Positions 59,396 through 64,000 of a stretch of 64,000 nucleotides of DNA are shown here, piece after piece; positions within the stretch are counted from its first letter, which is position 1, and every line of letters starts with the position of its first letter. The DNA lies in NCBI RefSeq assembly GCF_034670005.1, contig NZ_JAXMOH010000007.1, forward strand, positions 1-64,000. The letters run 5' to 3'. The notes beneath the pieces are model-generated. The model saw only the letters and a list, made by a program, of their open reading frames with translations. It searched no databases and was not told where the DNA came from. Origin of the DNA: Thalassobius sp034670005. Its GTDB lineage: Bacteria > Pseudomonadota > Alphaproteobacteria > Rhodobacterales > Rhodobacteraceae. Both the position numbers and the translations under genes were made by a program.

Positions 59396-60157
59396 TCAAG
59401 GCAGGCTCAGCGCCAGCAGCAGCGCGATCTCGCAAACCTGCTGGCTGGCCCCCAGCACATCCCCGGTCTGACCGCCGATCTTGGCCTTTGCCAACAGACC
59501 AACCCCGGCCACCGCCAGCGCCGCCAACAGCGCCAGCCCGATCGCCGCCCACCCGGTGCAAAACACCGCCACGGCCCAAGCCACGCCACAGCCGATCAGC
59601 GCCACCCGGCGCGAAGGCCGCCCCTGCGCCTTCGACAGCCCGCCGTCGCGCGCATTGGGCAGCCAAGCCATCAGCACAGGCATCCCCGCCCGCGACAGCG
59701 CGGCAACGCCCACCAGCGCCCACAACCCGTCCTGCTGCCCCAGCAGCACCGACAGCCCCCACCAGCGCGCTGCCAGCGCCAAGATCAGGGCGATCACCCC
59801 ATAGGACCCGATATGACTGTCCTTCATGATCTCCAGTCGCCGCTCGCGGGTCCAGCCGCCCCAGAATCCGTCGGCCATGTCGGCCAGCCCGTCCTCGTGC
59901 ATTGCGCCGGTCATCATCACCATCGCCAGCAGCACCAGCAAAGCCACCGCTTGCGGTTCCAGCCCGACGGCTTGCGCCAGCGCCGCCACCCATGCCGCCA
60001 ATACCGCCACAACGGCCCCCGCCAGAGGATAGGCCCAACTGGCCCGCGCGCCGCGGGCATAAGCGTCGTCCGGCAGCGACAGCGGCAACCGGGTCAACAA
60101 CCCGACCGCCACCGCCACATCGCGCCATTGCCATCCGAATGTGTCGTTTTCGCGCAT
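59396..60157 (-). CDS. cobS: Cobalamin synthase CobS (adenosylcobinamide-GDP ribazoletransferase)
   Basis: This 253-residue inner-membrane enzyme joins adenosylcobinamide-GDP and alpha-ribazole in the last stage of B12 assembly. Hallmarks are LTRLPLSLP near the N-terminus, MHEDGLADMADGFWGG with the conserved acidic residues, and DSHIGSYGVIALIL. About seven hydrophobic segments are present. It is divergent from cobT with a 76-base gap. The start at 60157 (MRENDTFG) is chosen because the longer frame upstream runs into cobT. Confidence 0.92.
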   Translation of the reverse strand: MRENDTFGWQWRDVAVAVGLLTRLPLSLPDDAYARGARASWAYPLAGAVVAVLAAWVAALAQAVGLEPQAVALLVLLAMVMMTGAMHEDGLADMADGFWGGWTRERRLEIMKDSHIGSYGVIALILALAARWWGLSVLLGQQDGLWALVGVAALSRAGMPVLMAWLPNARDGGLSKAQGRPSRRVALIGCGVAWAVAVFCTGWAAIGLALLAALAVAGVGLLAKAKIGGQTGDVLGASQQVCEIALLLALSLP

Positions 60158-60233
60158 CGACCCGGTCCATTCTATTCCTTGCCCCCCGATAGCATTGGGA
60201 TAAACAGGCGACAAAGCAAAAAGGACCCCGATC

Positions 60234-61247
60234 ATGTCGCAAACCTTCCAGAGCCTGGATGACTTCCGTTCCCTGCTGGCGCAGGCCCCGAATCCCGACA
60301 GCGCCGCCCGCGATCTGGCCGAGGCCCGTAACGGCCAGCTGACCAAGCCGCCGGGCGCTCTGGGCCGGTTGGAAGATCTGGCGATCTGGTATGCCGGTTG
60401 GCGCGGCGATGCCCGCCCCGCCGTCACCGCGCCGCAAGTGGTGATCTTTGCCGGCAATCACGGGGTCACCGCGCAGGGCGTGTCGGCCTTCCCGGCCGAA
60501 GTCACCGAACAGATGGTGCTGAATTTCCAACAGGGCGGTGCCGCCATCAACCAGTTGTCGAAAACCTTCGGCGCCAGGATGACCGTCCATGCGCTGTCGC
60601 TGGATCGGCCCACCGCCGATTTCACCAAAAGCCCCGCAATGACCGAAGCCGAACTGCTGGAGGCGCTGCAAACCGGGTGGAATGCGGTTGATACGGATAC
60701 CGACCTGTTGGTCACCGGCGAAATGGGCATCGGCAACACCACTTCTGCCGCCGCAATTGCGCAGGCGCTTTTTGGTGGCGATGCGGCCGACTGGACCGGG
60801 CGCGGCACCGGTGTCGACGATGCCGGGCTTGCCAATAAAACCCGGGTGGTGGCCGAAGCGGTCGCGCTGCATGGCGGGCAGGGCGACGGGATCGAGGCGC
60901 TGCGCCGTCTGGGCGGGCGCGAATTGGCCGCTATGGCCGGGGCCACAGCGCGTGCGCGCGCCCTGCGCATCCCGGTGATCCTTGACGGGTTCATCTGTTG
61001 TGCAGCTGCGGCTTGTCTCGAAGCCACCGCGCCCGGCGCGCTGGATCACTGCGTCGCTGGTCATGTCAGCGCCGAAGCCGGTCATGGCGCAGTGCTGGCA
61101 AAGCTGAACAAAGACCCTTTGCTATCGCTCGGTCTGCGCCTTGGCGAAGGCTCGGGCGCGGCTTTGGCGATCAGTATATTGCAAGCTGCCATCGCCTGTC
61201 ATTCCGGCATGTCCACCTTCGCCGAAGCCGGGGTTTCGGACGCCTGA
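60234..61247 (+). CDS. cobT: Nicotinate-nucleotide-dimethylbenzimidazole phosphoribosyltransferase CobT
   Basis: This 337-residue enzyme makes alpha-ribazole phosphate, the lower-ligand nucleotide of cobalamin. Signatures are KPPGALGRLEDLAIWYAGWRG, VIFAGNHGVTAQGVSAFP, GEMGIGNTTSAAAI and HVSAEAGHGAVL (with the catalytic Glu near the C-terminus, LGLRLGEGSGAAL). It pairs functionally with the divergent cobS: one makes the nucleotide loop, the other attaches it. Confidence 0.94.
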   Translation: MSQTFQSLDDFRSLLAQAPNPDSAARDLAEARNGQLTKPPGALGRLEDLAIWYAGWRGDARPAVTAPQVVIFAGNHGVTAQGVSAFPAEVTEQMVLNFQQGGAAINQLSKTFGARMTVHALSLDRPTADFTKSPAMTEAELLEALQTGWNAVDTDTDLLVTGEMGIGNTTSAAAIAQALFGGDAADWTGRGTGVDDAGLANKTRVVAEAVALHGGQGDGIEALRRLGGRELAAMAGATARARALRIPVILDGFICCAAAACLEATAPGALDHCVAGHVSAEAGHGAVLAKLNKDPLLSLGLRLGEGSGAALAISILQAAIACHSGMSTFAEAGVSDA

Positions 61248-61258
61248 CCGGGTTTCAT

Positions 61259-61280
61259 CTTGGTTGAAATACTCCGGGGG
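61259..61280 (+). repeat. Intergenic repeat, copy 2
   Basis: CTTGGTTGAAATACTCCGGG and two further G are nearly identical to 35403-35425. It lies 12 bases past the cobT stop and is followed at once by a long perfect hairpin. Confidence 0.6.
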
Positions 61281-61281
61281 A

Positions 61282-61313
61282 GTCGTTGAAAATCTGCAAG
61301 GATTTTCAACGAC
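61282..61313. terminator. Perfect 13-bp hairpin downstream of cobT
   Basis: GTCGTTGAAAATC (61282-61294) pairs perfectly with GATTTTCAACGAC (61301-61313) around TGCAAG. It lies between convergent cobT and the antiporter gene. No T run; it could end transcription from both sides. Confidence 0.65.
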
Positions 61314-61378
61314 GGGGGCAGCGCCCCCTTAAGCCGCGCCCCTGACATCCTTAAGCGGCGTTGCCACGCAACCCCGCC

Positions 61379-63256
61379 TCAGTCTTCCTCCGCCTGACGC
61401 TTTTCCAGCTGTGCCAGCAGCGCGGTTTCCAGATCTTTTTCCAGTTCGCGCGCCCGTTTCACATAGGCCGGGTTCTGCGCCGAGGGCACATTCGGGTCCC
61501 AGACCTGCGCCAGTTCCCGGATCGCTTCCCGGTCATGGTGATAAAACACCTTCTCGGCCTCGGCTGCCTCGAACTCGGTCAGCCCGATGTTTTCCAGCAC
61601 GTAGCGCCCGGCGCGCAACGAACTGTCGAAGGTTTCGCGGACGATATCGTTGGCCCCGGCAGCGTAAAGCTGGAACACGTGATTGCGGTCGCGGGCGCGG
61701 GCGATGATATGCAGATCGGGCCTCTCGCGCCGGGCAAACGCCACCAGCCGCGCCGCCGCGCCGGGATCGTCCAGCGCCACCACCAGAACCCGCGCCTCCT
61801 TCAGCCCTGCCGCATGCAACAGTTCGGGCCGGGTCGGATCACCGAAGAACCCCTTGAACCCGAATTGCCGCATCAGCCGGATGGTTTCCATATCGTGATC
61901 CAGCACCACGGTCTTGAAACCGCTCGACTGCACCAGCCGGTTGACGATCTGACCGAACCGGCCGATCCCGGCAATGATCACCGGGCCCTGTTCGTCGATC
62001 TGGTCAGGTTCCTGGGTATCGCTTTCCCCCATGGTGCGTGACAGCAGGTCGTAAAGGATGAACAGCAGCGGCGTCGCCAGCATTGACAGTGCCACCACCA
62101 GTGACAGCCGGTCGGCCAGCCCGCTGGGCAAAACGTTCTGCTGACGCGAAAAGGCCAGCAACACGAAGCCGAATTCCCCCGCCTGCGCCAGCGACAGGGT
62201 AAACAGCCACTTGCCGCGCCCCTTCAACCCGAACAGCAGCCCCAGCAGGTACAGGACCGTCCCCTTGATCAGCAGCACGGTCAGTGTCAGCCCGATCAGG
62301 TCCAGCGGTTCGCTGAGGAACATATCGAAATCGATACCGGCCCCCACGGTGATGAAAAACAACCCCAGCAACAGCCCCTTGAACGGCTCGATATCGCTTT
62401 CCAGCTCGTGGCGAAACTCGCTGTTGGCCAGAACCACACCGGCCAGAAAGGTACCAAGCGCGGGCGACAACCCGACCAGCGTCATCAACAGCGCGATGCC
62501 CAGCACGATCAGCAGCGCCAGCGCGGTATACATCTCGCGCAGCCTTGCGTGATGGATGAAAGCAAACAGCGGCCGGGTCAGGAAAACCCCCGCCAGCACG
62601 ATCACCGCGACGGCCGCCAGCGTGACCAGCGTCACGCCCCATCCGGGCAATCCCTCGACCAGCGACATCGTGCTACTATGCGCAGCGTCGCCATGATCGC
62701 CCGCCCGCGCGATCGACCCGTCCTCGTTAAAGCTCGCGGTTGGTGCCAGAGCCAGCAACGGCAACAGCGCCAGCATCGGGATCACCGCGATATCCTGGGT
62801 CAGCAGCACCGAAAAGGCGGATCGCCCGCCGCCGGTTTGCATCAGCCCTTTTTCCGACAGGGTCTGCAACACGATCGCAGTCGATGACAGCGCGAATATC
62901 AACCCCACGGCCAGCGCTGGGCGCCAATCCAGCCCCAATGCCATCGAAAACGCCATCATCGCCGCCGTGGTCAGCCCGACTTGCAAGCCCCCCAGCCCGA
63001 TCAGCTTGTGCCGCATGTCCCACAATGTGCGCGGGGTCAGTTCCAGCCCGATCAGGAACAGCATCATCACCACGCCAAATTCGGCAAAATGCTGCAAATC
63101 GCGGGTTTCCGAACCGACTAGCCCCAAAACAGGCCCGATCACGATCCCGGCGGTCAGATAGCCAAGTACCGATCCCAGCCCCAGCCGCGCGGCCAGGGGC
63201 ACCGCGATCACCGCGGCCAGAAGGTAAATTGTGGCGGCATACAGGAACTCGTGCAT
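61379..63256 (-). CDS. CPA2-family cation:proton antiporter with RCK domain (KefB/C-like)
   Basis: This 625-residue protein has about twelve membrane segments in the N-terminal 390 residues (LGYLTAGIVIGPVLGLVG, FLIGLELTPRTLWDMRHK, ALSSTAIVLQTLSEKGLMQT). A TrkA-N/RCK NAD-binding domain follows (about 410-540, VIIAGIGRFGQIVNRLVQSSGFKTVVLDHD). It resembles the glutathione-gated potassium efflux systems KefB/KefC. The short soluble C-terminus ends in a charged helix. Ancillary KefF/KefG quinone reductase genes are not adjacent. Confidence 0.92.
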   Translation of the reverse strand: MHEFLYAATIYLLAAVIAVPLAARLGLGSVLGYLTAGIVIGPVLGLVGSETRDLQHFAEFGVVMMLFLIGLELTPRTLWDMRHKLIGLGGLQVGLTTAAMMAFSMALGLDWRPALAVGLIFALSSTAIVLQTLSEKGLMQTGGGRSAFSVLLTQDIAVIPMLALLPLLALAPTASFNEDGSIARAGDHGDAAHSSTMSLVEGLPGWGVTLVTLAAVAVIVLAGVFLTRPLFAFIHHARLREMYTALALLIVLGIALLMTLVGLSPALGTFLAGVVLANSEFRHELESDIEPFKGLLLGLFFITVGAGIDFDMFLSEPLDLIGLTLTVLLIKGTVLYLLGLLFGLKGRGKWLFTLSLAQAGEFGFVLLAFSRQQNVLPSGLADRLSLVVALSMLATPLLFILYDLLSRTMGESDTQEPDQIDEQGPVIIAGIGRFGQIVNRLVQSSGFKTVVLDHDMETIRLMRQFGFKGFFGDPTRPELLHAAGLKEARVLVVALDDPGAAARLVAFARRERPDLHIIARARDRNHVFQLYAAGANDIVRETFDSSLRAGRYVLENIGLTEFEAAEAEKVFYHHDREAIRELAQVWDPNVPSAQNPAYVKRARELEKDLETALLAQLEKRQAEED

Positions 63257-63273
63257 GATCTTGGAACGGCCTT

Positions 63274-63729
63274 TCAGGTTGGCAGCGGGGCGTCTTGTTT
63301 GAACTGGTCCATCACGATCTGGCTCTGAACCCGGGACACGGCGGGATGGGGCAACAACACTTCGTGGATCAGGGCGTTAAGCGCGGTCAGGTCGGTGCAA
63401 TACACCCGGAGCAGGTAATCGGCATCGCCGGTCAGCGTCCAGGCGCTGATGATCTCAGGGCGCAAACCCACCAGCCGGGCAAAGCCCTTGGCCTGGTCGG
63501 GGCCGTGGGTGCCCAATTGCACCTGCACGAAGGCCTGCACGCTCAGCCCCAGCCGTTTCGGATCCAGCCGGGCGGCATAATTCACGATATAGCCCTCGGC
63601 TTCCAGCCGCTGCCGCCGCCGCCCGGCCTGGCTGGCCGACAGGTTCAGCAGCTCAGACAGCTCCTGCGCCGTCAGATGGGCATTTTTCTGCAACACGGCC
63701 AGAAGCCGTTTATCAATCTCATCCAGCAT
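63274..63729 (-). CDS. Lrp/AsnC-family regulator next to hpd
   Basis: This 151-residue protein has an N-terminal helix-turn-helix (IDKRLLAVLQKNAHLTAQELSELLNLSASQAGRRRQRLE) and a RAM domain (WTLTGDADYLLRVYCTDLTALNALIHEVLLPHPAV). It is divergent from 4-hydroxyphenylpyruvate dioxygenase with a 141-base AT-rich gap, so it probably controls aromatic amino acid degradation in response to Phe or Tyr. ATG 63729 is chosen over 63786 on family length. Confidence 0.86.
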   Translation of the reverse strand: MLDEIDKRLLAVLQKNAHLTAQELSELLNLSASQAGRRRQRLEAEGYIVNYAARLDPKRLGLSVQAFVQVQLGTHGPDQAKGFARLVGLRPEIISAWTLTGDADYLLRVYCTDLTALNALIHEVLLPHPAVSRVQSQIVMDQFKQDAPLPT

Positions 63730-63870
63730 ATGCGTATTTTCGTCGTTTTCTTTAATTATAATGCGACAATCCCGCACGGCAATCAATGAATGCTACGAAA
63801 AATGCGCAAATTTCCGGCCCGATTGCCTGTATCCATAGCACAACACCGCAGCGAACAGGAGGATACGCGC

Positions 63871-64000
63871 ATGGGACCTTTCCCGCATGACGCCCCACAG
63901 GCCAAGATCAGCCCCGAAAACCCCGCCGGCACCGACGGATTCGAATTTGTCGAATTCGCCCATCCCGACCCCGAAGAACTGCGCGCGCTGTTCACCCGCA
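63871..64000 (+). CDS. hpd: 4-hydroxyphenylpyruvate dioxygenase, N-terminal part (cut by window end)
   Basis: Only the first 43 codons are present: MGPFPHDAPQAKISPENP and on to GTDGFEFVEFAHPDPEELRALFTR. This is the typical beginning of the alphaproteobacterial HPPD, which converts 4-hydroxyphenylpyruvate to homogentisate in tyrosine breakdown. AGGAGG lies 8 bases before the ATG. The catalytic iron ligands are outside the window. Confidence 0.85.
   Translation, partial: MGPFPHDAPQAKISPENPAGTDGFEFVEFAHPDPEELRALFTR

Noticed and set aside
59340..61085. 581-codon minus-strand frame spanning cobS and cobT
   Set aside because: It overlaps two well-supported cobalamin genes in other frames and has low-complexity Gly/Arg/Ala content.
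1..64000. tRNA or rRNA genes
   Set aside because: I looked for T-arm motifs and conserved rRNA stretches on both strands and found none. A covariance search would be decisive.

Overview
The window looks like a chromosomal segment of a high-GC alphaproteobacterium, most likely a Rhodobacterales/Roseobacter-type organism. That is an inference from gene content and order: a PutR-like Lrp regulator divergent from a long PutA, FMN-type glutamate synthase, CarD, a 7Fe ferredoxin beside an S4-domain protein, several TRAP and polyamine-type ABC transporters, and ATGA-style gene overlaps. No rRNA, tRNA or CRISPR array was seen.

Region 1 (about 1-17.3 kb) is accessory DNA. It opens with a broken poly-gamma-glutamate hydrolase-like gene carrying two in-frame amber codons. 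A complete arsenite-oxidation locus on the minus strand follows: aioX-aioS-aioR, then aioB-aioA, then moeA and a nitroreductase. Its response regulator has an NtrC-like layout but lacks the GAFTGA loop and the Walker B acids. The remains of an ACR3 arsenite efflux gene lie directly upstream. Next come a glycine-zipper envelope protein, an 802-residue protein that reads as three beta-barrels in tandem, a large secreted protein of unknown function and a Tat-type protein with nine HEDG pentapeptide repeats. IS3-like and IS5-like remnants lie within this stretch.

Region 2 (17.3-28.8 kb) is nutrient uptake: a TRAP transporter whose small subunit is fused to a TM2-like domain and a coiled coil, a LuxR-type regulator with a polyamine-type ABC operon, a serine hydrolase, a remnant of a sugar ABC ATPase, and glucokinase.

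Region 3 (29-41 kb) holds a PAS hybrid histidine kinase, putR/putA for proline catabolism, an unrecognised 291-residue protein, an iron-type ABC permease, an FMN glutamate synthase-like protein, and argC behind an attenuator-like terminator.

Region 4 (41.4-47.8 kb) contains a PaaK-like adenylating enzyme and a small cytochrome c with a one-base frameshift. Each is preceded by a near-perfect FNR-type box at almost the same distance from its start codon. A third, weaker FNR-like site precedes a small DUF4389 membrane protein. A VOC protein, the RluA-type pseudouridine synthase gene and rpoH also lie here.

Region 5 (47.8-64 kb) is mostly housekeeping: a membrane dipeptidase, a DksA-type zinc protein, a cold-shock protein, oligoendopeptidase F, a FAH-family hydrolase, an alpha/beta hydrolase, an SCP2 protein, a TPR protein, a SUV3-like helicase, an Hsp15-like S4 protein, fdxA, carD, cobS and cobT, a CPA2 antiporter, and an Lrp/AsnC regulator divergent from the start of 4-hydroxyphenylpyruvate dioxygenase, which runs off the end.
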